Source: Cyanobium sp. ATX 6A2 (GTDB lineage Bacteria; Cyanobacteriota; Cyanobacteriia; PCC-6307; Cyanobiaceae). From it: a DNA stretch of 64,000 nucleotides. The notes below the pieces were generated by a model. That model had not been told where the DNA came from. It ran no database searches and saw only the letters and a program-made list of their open reading frames with translations. Positions 54,813 through 64,000 of the stretch are shown in pieces (within the stretch, counting starts at the first letter, position 1; each line of letters starts with the position of its first letter). The DNA lies in NCBI RefSeq assembly GCF_024346355.1, contig NZ_JAGQCU010000005.1:1-64000 (forward strand), read 5' to 3'. The position numbers and the translations under genes were made by a program.

Positions 54813-56650
54813 TGACGGCCCGCGCTGCGGTGGCCAGCGACCGGCGCGTGCTGGTGCTGCCTGTCGATGACGGGCTGATCTGTCTGCGGGGCCTGAGCCC
54901 CACCCGGCTGCGCTTCGAGGTGGAGTACGGCCTGGAGCGGGGCACCACGGCCAACAGCTTCCTGTTCCTGCCGGGCAGCACCACCACCGGGCGCCCGATT
55001 CCGCCGGTGCTGGTGCATCCGCCGGGTGCCTCCTTCGCCGAGCCCTACCTGGAGCAACTGGCCACCCTGGTGCCGGCCGATGCCGCCCTCAAGGTGGTGG
55101 TGGGCCACGTGAACCCCAACCGGGTGGCGCTGCTGCGCCAGCTGGCGGAGCGCTGGCCCGCCCTGATGCTGGTGGCCTCCAACCCCGGGGCGCGGCTGCT
55201 GGAACAGCTCTGGAGCCAGCAGAAACCCGCCCCAGCCGGCGGCGCCGACGCCCCGGCCGCCAGCGAGCCGCCGCCCCTCCCGCCGCTGGATGTGGTGAAG
55301 CAGGAGGCCGGCCGCGAGCTGGGCGGCGGTCACCGGCTGCGCCTGATCCCGGCCCCCACCCCCCGCTGGCCAGGAGCCCTGCTGGCCTTCGAGGAAACCA
55401 CCGGCCTGCTGATGAGCGGCAAGTTCTTCGCCGCCCACCTCTACAGCGAGAGCTGGGCGGAGGCCAACCGCAGCAGCAGCGAGGAAGACCGCCGCTACTT
55501 CTACGACTGCCTGATGGCGCCCATGGCCCGGCAGGTGGAAACGGTGGTGGACCGGCTCGAGGAACTCGAGATCCGCACGATCGCCCCGGGGCACGGTCCG
55601 GCGATCGCCGAAAGCTGGCGCAGCCTGCTGGCCGACTACCGGCGCTGGGGCGAGAGCAGTGAACGCAGCAGCCAGTCGGTGGCGCTGCTGTTCGCCAGCG
55701 CCTACGGCAACACCGCCGCCATCGCCGATGCCCTCGCCCAGGGGGTGGCGCGCACCGGCGTGCGGGTGGAGAGCATCAACTGCGAATTCAGTGAACCCGA
55801 ACAGCTGCTGGAGGCGATCCGCTCCTGCGATGCCCTGCTGATCGGCTCGCCCACCCTGGGCGGCCACGCACCCACGCCGATCGTCTCAGCCCTGGGCACG
55901 GTGCTGGCCGAGGGGGATCGCGCCAAGCCGGTGGGGGTGTTCGGCAGCTTCGGCTGGAGCGGTGAAGCGCTCGACCTGCTCGAGAGCAAGCTGCGCAATG
56001 GCGGCTTTGCACTCGCCTTCGAGCCGATCAAGGTGAAGTTCAGCCCCGATGCGGCCCGCCTCAAGGCGATCGAGGAAACCGGCACCGCCCTGGGACGCCA
56101 GCTGCGGGCCGCCCAGCGCCGCGGCGAGCGTCGCGGCAGCAAAGGGGGCCTGCGGGAGAGCCGCAGCGAGCCGGCGATCCAGGCCCTGGGCCGGGTGCTC
56201 GGCTCCCTCTGCGTGCTCACCACGGTGAAGGGGAGCGGCGAGGCCCACCTGAGTGGGGCGATGGTGGCCAGCTGGGTGAGCCAGGCCAGCTTCACGCCAC
56301 CGGGCTTCACGGTGGCCGTGGCCAAGGAGCGGGCGGTGGAGACGCTGCTGCACATCGGCGACCGCTTCGCCCTCAACGTGCTGGCCGCCGGCCGGGAAAC
56401 CGGGCCGATGCGCCAGTTCCTCAAACCCTTTGCGCCGGGAGCCGATCGCTTCGCCGGCCTGGAGCTGGAGACAAGCCCCAGCGGCCAGCCGATCCTGCCG
56501 GAGGCGCTGGCCTGGCTGGAGGCCACGGTGCAGCAGCGCATGGAGTGCGGTGACCACTGGCTCCTCTATGCCCAGGTGGAGCGGGGCGCGGTGCTGGATG
56601 CCACCGCCGCAACGGCGGTGCACCAGCGCCGCAGCGGCGCCAACTACTGA
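54812..56650 (+). CDS. flv1: Flavodiiron protein, altered diiron site (Flv1 type)
   Basis: A 612-residue paralogue of the preceding protein with the same three domains. The first metal motif is changed to GHVNPNRVAL (H-x-N-x-N-R instead of H-x-E-x-D-H), and the next to TPRWPGAL, lacking the His. HGPAIAE is retained. Replacement of iron ligands is the hallmark of Flv1/Flv2 subunits, which work as heteromers with Flv3/Flv4. The flavodoxin and flavin-reductase domains (ALLFASAYGNTAAIADAL, GAMVASWVSQASFTPPG) look intact. Confidence 0.92.
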   Translation: MTARAAVASDRRVLVLPVDDGLICLRGLSPTRLRFEVEYGLERGTTANSFLFLPGSTTTGRPIPPVLVHPPGASFAEPYLEQLATLVPADAALKVVVGHVNPNRVALLRQLAERWPALMLVASNPGARLLEQLWSQQKPAPAGGADAPAASEPPPLPPLDVVKQEAGRELGGGHRLRLIPAPTPRWPGALLAFEETTGLLMSGKFFAAHLYSESWAEANRSSSEEDRRYFYDCLMAPMARQVETVVDRLEELEIRTIAPGHGPAIAESWRSLLADYRRWGESSERSSQSVALLFASAYGNTAAIADALAQGVARTGVRVESINCEFSEPEQLLEAIRSCDALLIGSPTLGGHAPTPIVSALGTVLAEGDRAKPVGVFGSFGWSGEALDLLESKLRNGGFALAFEPIKVKFSPDAARLKAIEETGTALGRQLRAAQRRGERRGSKGGLRESRSEPAIQALGRVLGSLCVLTTVKGSGEAHLSGAMVASWVSQASFTPPGFTVAVAKERAVETLLHIGDRFALNVLAAGRETGPMRQFLKPFAPGADRFAGLELETSPSGQPILPEALAWLEATVQQRMECGDHWLLYAQVERGAVLDATAATAVHQRRSGANY

Positions 56651-56671
56651 GGGTGCACCAGCTGCTGGCGC

Positions 56672-56848
56672 TCAGGCCGCCTGGGGAGGCGGGGTGGGAT
56701 CGCTGCCCCCCTGGAAGGGCAGCACCACGGTGACCCAGCGCTCGGGCCGGTCCGGACGGCTGCGGCGGGGGCGGCGCACGCCGAAGGCCACCCGAACCAC
56801 GTTGGTGCCGCTGCCATCGGGTGGTCCGCCTGAATTGCTGCCGTTCAT
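56672..56848 (-). CDS. Small basic hypothetical protein
   Basis: A 58-residue frame from ATG 56848 (alternative ATG 56857). It has a Gly/Ser-rich start (NGSNSGGPPDGSGTN), a basic stretch VVRVAFGVRRPRRSRPDRPE, then RWVTVVLPFQGG. The mix of a hydrophobic strand and Arg-rich segment suggests a real small protein, though no family is recognised. It lies between flv1 and gcvP and converges on flv1. The rest of the spacer, 56849-56993, shows nothing else. Confidence 0.5.
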   Translation of the reverse strand: MNGSNSGGPPDGSGTNVVRVAFGVRRPRRSRPDRPERWVTVVLPFQGGSDPTPPPQAA

Positions 56849-56993
56849 GATCCCCATACCGAATAACGGACAAGTGGCGCGCCCGCGTTGCAATTGCAGT
56901 TGCAACACATGGGGCCGACAAGACAAGGCCTGGATGCCAGGGAAATCCTGAAGATTCAGGTTCGCCCGGGCACATTATGCCCCCGGATCGCGC

Positions 56994-59930
56994 TCAGGCC
57001 AGGGCCACCGCCAGCTCCTCCACCGACGGGCAGGTGCACACCAGATTGCGATCGCCGTAGGCGTTGTCGACGCGGGCCACCGCCGGCCAGAACTTCTGCT
57101 GCCGTTGCTCCTCGCCAGCCGGGAAGGCGGCCTGGCTCCGGCTGTAGGGCCGCTCCCAGGCCTCGGCGGTGACTGCCGCCAGGGTGTGGGGGGCGCGCTT
57201 GAGGGGGTTGTCGAGGGGGTCCACCTCGCCGCGCTCGATGGCTGCCGCCTCGGCGCGGATCGCCGCCATGGCGGCGCAGAAGCGATCCAGCTCCGCCAGC
57301 GATTCACTCTCGGTGGGCTCCACCATCACCGTGCCGGCCACCGGCCAGCTCACGGTGGGGGCATGGAAGCCGTAGTCCATCAGGCGCTTGGCCAGGTCGT
57401 CCACCTCCAGAGCGCAGCTGCGCTTGAGCGGCCGCAGATCGAGGATGCACTCGTGCGCCACCCGGCCCCCGGCGCCGCGGTAGAGCACCGGGAAGTGGCG
57501 CTCCAGCCGCTCGGCGATCAGGTTGGCGGCCAGCAGGGCCACCTGGCTGGCGGTGCGCAGGCCGGAGCCGCCCATCATGCGGATGTACATCCAGCTGATC
57601 GGCAGGATCGAGGCGCTGCCCAGGGGCGCCGCCGCCACCGGGCCCACCGCCGCACCGCCGGCACCGCCGGCACCGGGCAGGAAGGGCAGCAGGTGCTCGG
57701 CCACGGCGATCGGGCCCACCCCCGGGCCGCCGCCGCCATGGGGGATGCAGAAGGTCTTGTGCAGGTTGAGGTGGCAGACGTCGGCCCCATAGAGGCCCGG
57801 CTTGCACAGCCCCACCTGGGCGTTGAGGTTGGCGCCGTCGAGGTACACCTGGCCGCCCCGCTCATGCACCAGGGCGCAGATGCGGCGGATGGCCGGCTCG
57901 AACACCCCGTGGGTGGAGGGATAGGTGACCATCAGGGCCGCCAGGCGCTCGGCGTGGGCCTCGGCCTTGGCCTCCAGATCGGCCAGGTCCACGTTGCCCT
58001 GCGTGTCGCAGGCCACCGCCACCACCCGCAGACCGGCCATCACCGCACTGGCCGGGTTGGTGCCGTGGGCGCTGGTGGGGATCAGGCACACGTCGCGGTG
58101 CTGCTCGCCGCGGCTGCGATGCCAGGCCCGGATCGCCAGCAGGCCGGCGTATTCCCCCTGGGAGCCGGCATTGGGCTGCAGCGATACGCCGGCAAAGCCG
58201 GTGATCGCCGCCAGCCACTGCTCCAGGTCGGCCGCCAGGCGGCGGTAGCCGCCCTGCTGCTCGGCGGGCGCAAAGGGATGCAGCTGGGCGAAGGCGGGCC
58301 AGCTCACCGGCAGCAGCTCGGCAGCGGCGTTGAGCTTCATGGTGCAGCTGCCCAGGGGGATCATCCCGTGCACGAGGGAGAAGTCGCGGGCCACCAGCCG
58401 CTGGATGTAGCGCAGCAGCTCGGTTTCGCTGCGGTACTGATGGAACACCGGCTGGCTGAGCCAGGCCCCCTGCCTGCGCGGCAGGGGGCGGGAGGCGCCC
58501 TGCCAGGCCTGCTGCCAGAGCCGATCGCCCTGCTCCAGGGCCAGCTCCAGGGCCGCCAGGGCCGAGCTCAGGGCCGCCGGCGCAACCGCCGGCGCAACCG
58601 CCAGCGCCTTCAGCAGCCGGCGCAGCTCCTCAACCGTGCTGCACTCATCGAGGCTGATGCCCACGCCGCCTGGGTGGCGGCGCAGGTTGAAGCCTTCGGC
58701 CAGGGCCGCGGCGATCAGGCCGTCGGGGTCGGCGACCGGCACCACCAGGGTGCCGAAGCCGGGGCCGGGTTCGCTCTCCAGGCCGAGGGCCGCCAGGGCG
58801 GCCACCAGGGCCTGGCGCAGGCCGGCGATGCGGCCGGCGATGGCGGTGAGCCCATGGGGGCCGTGGTGCACGGCGTAGAACCCGGCCATCACCGCGAGCA
58901 GCACCTGGGCGGTGCAGATGTTGCTGGTGGCGCGGTCGCGGCGGATGTGCTGCTCCCGGGTCTGCAGGGCCAGGCGCAGGGCCGGCCGGCCCTCGGCATC
59001 GCGGGAGCGCCCCACCAGGCGGCCGGGGATCTGGCGTTTGTAGGCCTCGCGGGTGGCGAAAAAGGCGGCATGGGGGCCGCCGCCGCCCATGGGCACCCCA
59101 TAGCGCTGGGCACTGCCCACGGCGATGTCGGCACCCAGCTCAGCCACCGGGGTCAGCAGCACCTGGGCAAGGGGATCGATGGCCACGGCCCGGATCAGCC
59201 CGGCCGTGCCGGCGGCGGCCAGCAGCGGCGCCGGATCCCACACACGGCCGCGGTCGCCGGGCAGCTGCAGCAGCAGGCCGAAGGCATCGGCGGGCAGCTG
59301 GTGGCCGCTCAGGGCTTCGGCATCCACCAGCTCCAGGGTGATGCCGAGGGGTTCGGCCCGGGTCTGCAGCACCGCCAGGGTCTGGGGAAACACCTGGCGG
59401 TCCACCAGAAACCGCCCGGCGTGCTGACGGCCGCAGACCGCGTGTGCCAGGGCCATCGCCTCAGCGGCGGCCGTGGCCTCATCCAGCAGCGAGGCGTTGG
59501 CGATCGGCAGGCCGGTGAGCTCACTGATCAGGGTCTGGAAGTTGAGCAGGGCCTCGAGGCGCCCCTGGGCGATCTCGGCCTGGTAGGGGGTGTAAGCGGT
59601 GTACCAGGCGGGGTTCTCGAACACATGGCGCTGAAGCAGGGCCGGGGTGGCCGTGCCGTAGTAGCCCTGGCCGATCAGGGAGCGCCGCACCTGGTTGCCA
59701 GCGGCGATCGCCCCCAGCTCCGCCAGGGCCCGGGCCTCGTCGCAGGGTTCGGGCAGGGATTCAGCGGCGGCCTCGGGCGGCAGCAGGATGTCGGCCGGCA
59801 CCACCTGTTCGGCCAGGTGCTCGAGGCTGTCGAGGCCCAGTTCAGCCAGCATCCGGGCCTGATCGGCTGCGCTCGGGCCCAGGTGACGCTGGCTGAAGTC
59901 CGGGCTGGTGATCACGGGCCCCGCGTTCAT
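56994..59930 (-). CDS. gcvP: Glycine dehydrogenase (decarboxylating), P protein
   Basis: A 978-residue homodimer-type P protein of the glycine cleavage system. It decarboxylates glycine and passes the aminomethyl group to GcvH, an essential photorespiratory step. The N-terminus shows [17 protein letters not shown]. The PLP lysine lies in [37 protein letters not shown] and [19 protein letters not shown] are conserved C-half motifs. It overlaps gcvH by four bases (ATGA). Confidence 0.97.
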   Translation of the reverse strand: MNAGPVITSPDFSQRHLGPSAADQARMLAELGLDSLEHLAEQVVPADILLPPEAAAESLPEPCDEARALAELGAIAAGNQVRRSLIGQGYYGTATPALLQRHVFENPAWYTAYTPYQAEIAQGRLEALLNFQTLISELTGLPIANASLLDEATAAAEAMALAHAVCGRQHAGRFLVDRQVFPQTLAVLQTRAEPLGITLELVDAEALSGHQLPADAFGLLLQLPGDRGRVWDPAPLLAAAGTAGLIRAVAIDPLAQVLLTPVAELGADIAVGSAQRYGVPMGGGGPHAAFFATREAYKRQIPGRLVGRSRDAEGRPALRLALQTREQHIRRDRATSNICTAQVLLAVMAGFYAVHHGPHGLTAIAGRIAGLRQALVAALAALGLESEPGPGFGTLVVPVADPDGLIAAALAEGFNLRRHPGGVGISLDECSTVEELRRLLKALAVAPAVAPAALSSALAALELALEQGDRLWQQAWQGASRPLPRRQGAWLSQPVFHQYRSETELLRYIQRLVARDFSLVHGMIPLGSCTMKLNAAAELLPVSWPAFAQLHPFAPAEQQGGYRRLAADLEQWLAAITGFAGVSLQPNAGSQGEYAGLLAIRAWHRSRGEQHRDVCLIPTSAHGTNPASAVMAGLRVVAVACDTQGNVDLADLEAKAEAHAERLAALMVTYPSTHGVFEPAIRRICALVHERGGQVYLDGANLNAQVGLCKPGLYGADVCHLNLHKTFCIPHGGGGPGVGPIAVAEHLLPFLPGAGGAGGAAVGPVAAAPLGSASILPISWMYIRMMGGSGLRTASQVALLAANLIAERLERHFPVLYRGAGGRVAHECILDLRPLKRSCALEVDDLAKRLMDYGFHAPTVSWPVAGTVMVEPTESESLAELDRFCAAMAAIRAEAAAIERGEVDPLDNPLKRAPHTLAAVTAEAWERPYSRSQAAFPAGEEQRQQKFWPAVARVDNAYGDRNLVCTCPSVEELAVALA

Positions 59931-60319
59931 CCCTGGCCCTGCACTTTGGCGGCGTAGCTGTCGGCCTGCATCAGGGCATCGAGCTGCTCGGGGGCGCCGG
60001 GGCGGACCAGCAGCAGCCAGCCCTCCCCATAGGGGTCGTGTTGCAGCTCCTCGGGGTTGGCCAGCACCGCCTCGTTGCGGGCCTCCACCACGCCGCTGAT
60101 GGGCGCCAGCAGGTCTTCCACCGCCTTCACCGACTCCACACTGCCGAAGCTCTGGCCGCAGCTGAGCACGGCCCCCACCTCCGGCAGCTCCACAAACACG
60201 ATGTCGCCGAGCTGATCCACGGCGAAGGCACTGAGGCCGAGGCGAACGTGCTCCCCCTCGGGCCGCACGTATTCATGGCTGTCGGCGTAGCGGCAGTCGC
60301 TGGGGAAGCTGAGCGCCAT
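59927..60319 (-). CDS. gcvH: Glycine cleavage system H protein
   Basis: A 130-residue lipoyl carrier. [20 protein letters not shown] begins the fold and [19 protein letters not shown] carries the lipoylated Lys. The terminal helix reads [17 protein letters not shown]. It shuttles the aminomethyl group from GcvP to GcvT. It is translated just before gcvP with a four-base overlap. Confidence 0.97.
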   Translation of the reverse strand: MALSFPSDCRYADSHEYVRPEGEHVRLGLSAFAVDQLGDIVFVELPEVGAVLSCGQSFGSVESVKAVEDLLAPISGVVEARNEAVLANPEELQHDPYGEGWLLLVRPGAPEQLDALMQADSYAAKVQGQG

Positions 60320-60346
60320 GGCTGGCGGGCCTGAAAGCGGTGCCGC

Positions 60347-61606
60347 TCAGTCTGTCGGAAGGTGGTGGGATTCGCTGATCACCGTGAGGGCCCGTTGCAG
60401 GGCGATGGCGGCATGGGCCCGGTGGGTGCCCCCCTGGACATAGAGCACGTAGGGCTCCCGCAGCGGCCCGTCGGCGGAGAACTCACTGGTGCTGCCATCG
60501 ATGAAGGTGCCACCGGCCATCACCAGCTCGCTGGCGTAGCCGGGCATCGGCGCCGGCACCGGATCGAGGTAGGAGCCGATCGGCGAGGCGGCCTGGAAGG
60601 CGCGGCACACGGCCTTGAGCAGCGCCGGGTCGCCCAGCCGCACCGCCTGGATCACATCGCTGCGCTCGGCGCCGGGCAGGGGATCCACGGCGAAGCCCAG
60701 ATCGCTGAACACCTGGGCCACCAGCTCGCTGGCGATCAGCGCCTCAGCCACCATCTGGGGCGCCAGGAACAGCCCCTGGAAGAGCAGGCGGTTGAGATCG
60801 AAGCTGGTGCCGCCCTCGCTGCCGATCCCCGGGGCGGTGAGGCGGCAGCAGGCCTGCTCCACCAGGTCGGCGCGGCCGGCCACGTAGCCGCCGCTGGGGG
60901 CGATGGTGCCGCCCAGGTTCTTGATCAGCGAGCCGGCGATCAGATCGGCGCCCACAGCGGTGGGCTCCTGCTCGTTCACCAGCTCGCCGTAGCAGTTGTC
61001 CACGAACACCACACAGCCGGGCTGCAGGCTCTTCACCCGCTCCACCAGCCGGCCGATCTCGGCCACCGCCAGCGACGGCCGCCAGCTGTAGCCGCGGCTG
61101 CGCTGGATCAGCACCATGCGCGTGGGCAGGGCCAGGGCCGCGGCGAGACCATCCCAGTCGAGGCCGCCATCGGGCCGCAGACCGAGTTCGTCGTAGCGGA
61201 TGCCGAAGTCGGCCAGGGATCCCTGGCCGCGCCCGCGCAGGCCGATCACCTCCTCGAGGGTGTCGTAGGGACGGCCGCTGAGAGCCAGCAGCCGATCACC
61301 GGGCCGCAGCACGCCAAAGAGCGCGGCGGCGATGGCGTGGGTGCCGCTCACAAACTGCAGCCGCACCGCCGCGGCCTCGGCCTGCAGCACCCGCGCGAAC
61401 ACCCGATCCAGCACCTGCCGGCCCTGGTCGCCGTGGCCGTAGCCGCTCACCGAGGCGAAGTGCTGCACCCCCACCCGCTCGGCGGCGAGGGCGGCCAGCA
61501 CCCGCGCCAGGCGCCCCTGCACCGCGGCGGTATGGGCAGCGGCCAGGGGGGCGATGCGGGCCTCGGCGGCGGCCACCCGCTCGGCTGCCCAGCTGCCGGC
61601 GCTCAT
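60347..61606 (-). CDS. PLP enzyme of the methionine gamma-lyase / aluminium-resistance family
   Basis: A 419-residue fold-type I PLP protein. VQLHF-like ASVSGYGHGDQGR, SGTHAIAAALFGVLRPGD, VFVDNCYGELVNEQEPTAVG, and LIAGSLIKNLGGTIAPSGGY (with the PLP lysine) match the family annotated as methionine gamma-lyase or aluminium-resistance protein. The reaction in cyanobacteria is not established. The start overlaps the upstream gene by four bases (ATGA at 61603-61606). Confidence 0.88.
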   Translation of the reverse strand: MSAGSWAAERVAAAEARIAPLAAAHTAAVQGRLARVLAALAAERVGVQHFASVSGYGHGDQGRQVLDRVFARVLQAEAAAVRLQFVSGTHAIAAALFGVLRPGDRLLALSGRPYDTLEEVIGLRGRGQGSLADFGIRYDELGLRPDGGLDWDGLAAALALPTRMVLIQRSRGYSWRPSLAVAEIGRLVERVKSLQPGCVVFVDNCYGELVNEQEPTAVGADLIAGSLIKNLGGTIAPSGGYVAGRADLVEQACCRLTAPGIGSEGGTSFDLNRLLFQGLFLAPQMVAEALIASELVAQVFSDLGFAVDPLPGAERSDVIQAVRLGDPALLKAVCRAFQAASPIGSYLDPVPAPMPGYASELVMAGGTFIDGSTSEFSADGPLREPYVLYVQGGTHRAHAAIALQRALTVISESHHLPTD

Positions 61607-62415
61607 GCGTCACGGGGCGGACAGGCCACCGCCGCGCCGGCCAGCTGGGCCCGGATCGCGGCCCCGAGATCACTCTGCGGCGCAGCCGCCCAGCCCCGCT
61701 CCTGCAGCTCCCGGGCCCGCTGACGCAGCAGCTCCAGCACCTGATCGGTCTCCAGCTCGCCCTCCCCGGCCCCCCCCAGGGCCGCCAGGGTGAGGCTCAG
61801 ATCGGGCAGTTCCGCATCCAGCTCAGCGGCGCTGTAGTCACGCTGGCCAGCCATCACCTCACCAAAGCGGTCGCGCCGCTGGCGCTTGGTCACCGGATAG
61901 GCGGCCAGCACCGGCTCACGGCAGAGCCGCCAGGGGCGACCGGCACAGAAGAGATCGGCCAGGGCGGCGCTGAGGGCGGCGGCTTCGGCGTCGGCGATGC
62001 GCAGATCGAAGGCCGCCGGCGGCTGGCGCAGGCCCACGAACACCTCCAGCAGCTCACCGGGCCCCAGCACCGGCTCACCGGGGGCCTGCACCGGCAGGGC
62101 CGAGGCCTCCAGGGCCGCCAGCAGTTCAGGGTGAGCCACCAGGAGCTGGCGCAGCTCGGGGGAGAGCGTTCCACCGATGGCCTGCTCAGCCAGCAGGCAG
62201 TTGATCCGACCCAGGGCCAGGAACACCTCCGGACCCGGGGAGGCGAGCTTGCCATTGCGCAGCATCGACAGCTGGGAGTTGTGCACCCGGCCCAGGTCGA
62301 GCGCCTCCGCCAGCCCCGGCAACACCCGGTGACTCCAGCCATTGCGGCCATGCCACACGCGGATCAGGTGGGCGAAGGCCACCCGGCCAGCGGTGAGGTC
62401 ATCCCGATAACCCAC
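61603..62415 (-). CDS. Conserved-type hypothetical protein coupled to the PLP enzyme
   Basis: A 270-residue soluble protein. I start at GTG 62415, which has GGAG seven bases upstream; the frame reaches ATG 62490, but that has no ribosome-binding site and would leave only 29 bases to the divergent desaturase start. FAHLIRVWHGRNGWSHRVLP and HNSQLSMLRNGKLASPGPEV are the most striking stretches and could be a DNA-binding-like helical domain. No family recognised. It overlaps the PLP-enzyme gene, so the two are co-translated. Confidence 0.75.
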   Translation of the reverse strand: MGYRDDLTAGRVAFAHLIRVWHGRNGWSHRVLPGLAEALDLGRVHNSQLSMLRNGKLASPGPEVFLALGRINCLLAEQAIGGTLSPELRQLLVAHPELLAALEASALPVQAPGEPVLGPGELLEVFVGLRQPPAAFDLRIADAEAAALSAALADLFCAGRPWRLCREPVLAAYPVTKRQRRDRFGEVMAGQRDYSAAELDAELPDLSLTLAALGGAGEGELETDQVLELLRQRARELQERGWAAAPQSDLGAAIRAQLAGAAVACPPRDA

Positions 62416-62504
62416 GGGGGTGCTCCAAGGTTCGGTTCGCAGATCCGGTTGGCGAATTTGGCTCGCAATCCGAATTCGTATTGCTACCATCCTATCGATT
62501 GATC

Positions 62505-62509
62505 AGGAG
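62505..62509 (+). promoter_or_regulatory. Ribosome-binding site of the desaturase gene
   Basis: AGGAG at 62505-62509 lies ten bases before ATG 62520 and selects this start over the in-frame upstream codon at 62481. The AT-richer stretch 62440-62500 just before it probably holds the promoter of one or both divergent genes, but no clear -35/-10 pair stands out. Confidence 0.6.
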
Positions 62510-62519
62510 TCGGTCCGCT

Positions 62520-63521
62520 ATGGCCGCTACAACCGCCACACGATCGGGAACGCGCACCAGGGCCTCAGCCTCAGGCACCCGCCCCTCATCCCGTGGCACC
62601 CGCAAGCCCGCCTTCATCAACGTCGGCGAGCGGGGCCTGCGCCGAGCCGAGGCCCTGCATCTGGCCCGCGTCGGCGAACCCGAGCCCAGCGTCAAGCGCG
62701 GCACCCGCTGGGGCACCATCACCTACATGGTGACCATCCATGTGCTGGCCCTGGTGGCCCTGCTGCCCCGCTTCTGGAGCCTGCCCGCCGTGGCCAGCTT
62801 CCTGGTGCTCTATTGGATCACCGCCTGCCTGGGCGTGACTCTCGGCTACCACCGCATGCTCAGCCACCGCGCCTTCCGCGTGCCCCACTGGCTGGAGCGC
62901 TTCTTCACCACCTGCGGCGCCCTCAGCTGCCAGCACGGCCCGATCGACTGGGTGGGCCTGCACCGCCACCACCACAAGTTCTCCGACACCGACGTCGATC
63001 ACCACACCAGCCTGAAGGGCTTCTGGTGGAGCCACATGGGCTGGATGTTCCACACCATTCCCGCCATGTCGGCCGTGCCCCGGCTCACCGGCGATCTGGC
63101 CAGGGATCCTTACTACCGCTGGCTGAACAACTGGTTCCTGCTGCTGCAGCTGCCCCTGGCCGGTCTGCTGTTCTGGATCGGCACGGTGACCGGTGCCGGC
63201 GGCCTGGCCCTGGTGCTGTGGGGCATCCCCCTGCGCCTGGTGGTGGTGTACCACTGCACCTGGCTGGTGAATTCGGCCACCCACTGCTGGGGTGGCGTGC
63301 GCCACGCCAGCGGCGACAACTCCAAGAACAACTGGTGGGTGGCGGCACTCACCTTCGGCGAGGGCTGGCACAACAACCACCACGCCTTCCCCCACTCGGC
63401 CCGCCACGGCTTCGGCCCTCAGATCGACCTCACCTGGCAGCACATCCGGCTGATGCGCAGGCTGGGGCTGGCCAGGCAGGTGCGCCTGCCCGCGGCGGCG
63501 GCTCTGGGCTCACGGCGCTGA
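62520..63521 (+). CDS. desC: Acyl-lipid delta-9-type fatty-acid desaturase
   Basis: A 333-residue integral membrane diiron enzyme that introduces the first double bond into membrane acyl chains using ferredoxin. The three His boxes are GYHRMLSHR, LHRHHHKFSD and GWHNNHHAFPH, with a further HCTWLVNSATHCWG. Four hydrophobic segments are visible (TYMVTIHVLALVALLPRFW, LVLYWITACLGVTLGY, FLLLQLPLAGLLFWIGTVTG, ALVLWGIPLRLVVVYHCTW). An Arg/Thr/Ser-rich tail of about 60 residues precedes the first and is longer than usual. Confidence 0.93.
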   Translation: MAATTATRSGTRTRASASGTRPSSRGTRKPAFINVGERGLRRAEALHLARVGEPEPSVKRGTRWGTITYMVTIHVLALVALLPRFWSLPAVASFLVLYWITACLGVTLGYHRMLSHRAFRVPHWLERFFTTCGALSCQHGPIDWVGLHRHHHKFSDTDVDHHTSLKGFWWSHMGWMFHTIPAMSAVPRLTGDLARDPYYRWLNNWFLLLQLPLAGLLFWIGTVTGAGGLALVLWGIPLRLVVVYHCTWLVNSATHCWGGVRHASGDNSKNNWWVAALTFGEGWHNNHHAFPHSARHGFGPQIDLTWQHIRLMRRLGLARQVRLPAAAALGSRR

Positions 63522-63570
63522 GCGTTCCCACCACGGCTGCTCACAGGAGCCACTGGTCACACCAGCAACC

Positions 63571-63593
63571 CCCCCAGCCCCGAACGCTGGGGG
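63571..63593. terminator. Hairpin downstream of the desaturase gene
   Basis: CCCCCAGC (63571-63578) and GCTGGGGG (63586-63593) form an eight-base stem with a seven-base loop, 50 bases after the desaturase stop. No T-run follows directly; it stands just before a second hairpin. Confidence 0.5.
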
Positions 63594-63600
63594 CGGGCTC

Positions 63601-63629
63601 ACCCCACACTCCACCCCGGGGTGTGGGGT
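63601..63629 (+). terminator. Second hairpin after desaturase, likely the terminator
   Basis: ACCCCACAC (63601-63609) and GTGTGGGGT (63621-63629) are exactly complementary, and a T/G-rich tail (TTGCTGTGTTTG) follows. It separates the desaturase from rplI, 124 bases further on. Confidence 0.65.
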
Positions 63630-63752
63630 TGCTGTGTTTGTGGAGGCGGGATCGGCCACCCATGCCCTGGTGGCGGGGCTGCGTGCCTTCAGCGCACGAC
63701 CCCTGATCTAGGGTGGCCAATCGGCTCGTGATCCATTCCGCTCCCTAACTCC

Positions 63753-64000
63753 ATGGCCAAGCGCGTACAAGTCGTCCTCCAGGAAGACGTCCTCAGCCTG
63801 GGCAAGGACGGAGATCTGGTGGATGTGGCCCCCGGTTTCGCCCGCAACTTCCTGGTGCCCACCGGCAAGGCCGTGCCGGTGACGGCGGCTGTGATGCGCC
63901 AGGTTGAAGCCCGCCGGGCCAAGGAAGCCCAACGCCAGGCCGCCCTCAAGGCCGAAGCCGAGGCCTTCAGCACCGCCCTCGCCACCATCGGCCGCTTCAC
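63753..64000 (+). CDS. rplI: 50S ribosomal protein L9 (cut by right edge)
   Basis: The first 82 codons of L9 from ATG 63753: [20 protein letters not shown], then [17 protein letters not shown], the L9 signature. The start of the long connecting helix follows ([20 protein letters not shown]). The C-terminal domain lies outside the window. L9 binds 23S rRNA domain V. Confidence 0.96.
   Translation, partial: MAKRVQVVLQEDVLSLGKDGDLVDVAPGFARNFLVPTGKAVPVTAAVMRQVEARRAKEAQRQAALKAEAEAFSTALATIGRF

Noticed and set aside
57105-59957. 950-codon open frame opposite gcvP
   Set aside because: Same cause: Gly/His/Gln-rich shadow of a clear GcvP gene.

Overview
The window is from a GC-rich unicellular picocyanobacterium of the Cyanobium/Synechococcus type. 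The evidence is the paired flavodiiron genes flv3-flv1, an acyl-lipid desaturase, an ABC1/UbiB-like kinase, FecR proteins paired with CHASE2 cyclases, and a clpB-secE-nusG-rplK-rplA block. I saw no tRNA, rRNA, CRISPR array, phage or insertion sequence. Almost everything is densely packed, with many 1- to 8-base stop/start overlaps.

Region 1 (1-6.4 kb) is an accessory island of visibly lower GC at its left end. Three short frames share the pattern GF-x10-T[AS]K and lie just upstream of a gene for an aKG-HExxH-type peptide beta-hydroxylase. This is followed by a coupled AMP-dependent acyl ligase and an alpha/beta-hydrolase-like gene. A carrier protein lies on the opposite strand. Remnants of a GNAT acetyltransferase and of a second acyl ligase follow. 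I read this as a partly eroded pathway for an acylated and/or hydroxylated ribosomal peptide (RiPP). It is the best candidate here for an undescribed system.

Region 2 (6.4-18.9 kb) is core genome: rplA, rplK, nusG, secE, a ClpB-type disaggregase, glyoxalase I, enolase, an ABC1 kinase, two small cyanobacterial proteins, argJ, and an unusual gene joining an MpaB-like oxygenase domain to CoaE.

Region 3 (18.9-40.2 kb) mixes core genes (gatB, thiO, ndk, speA) with signalling genes. There are three CHASE2-class III cyclases, each paired with FecR-domain proteins (four in all), a STAS protein and an RsbW-like ATPase, and an MscS channel with a cyclic-nucleotide-binding domain. A duplication of the coaE 3' end and gatB left one broken coaE and one broken gatB. 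Their flanks carry a chloramphenicol-phosphotransferase-like gene and a prolyl-4-hydroxylase-like gene. A second MscS-cNMP gene survives as a fragment.

Region 4 (40.2-56.9 kb) holds alaS, a three-domain glutaminase-STAS-cNMP protein, a broken partial copy of a sulfotransferase/SNF2 block, and then the intact sulfotransferase, a membrane protein, SNF2 helicase, ceramidase-like, SWIM zinc-finger and MEKHLA genes. The flavodiiron pair flv3-flv1 follows; its products would reduce O2 at the photosystem I acceptor side.

Region 5 (56.9-64 kb) is core again: gcvP-gcvH (glycine cleavage), a PLP enzyme of the methionine gamma-lyase/aluminium-resistance family with a coupled unknown gene, a delta-9-type desaturase, and the start of rplI at the right edge.
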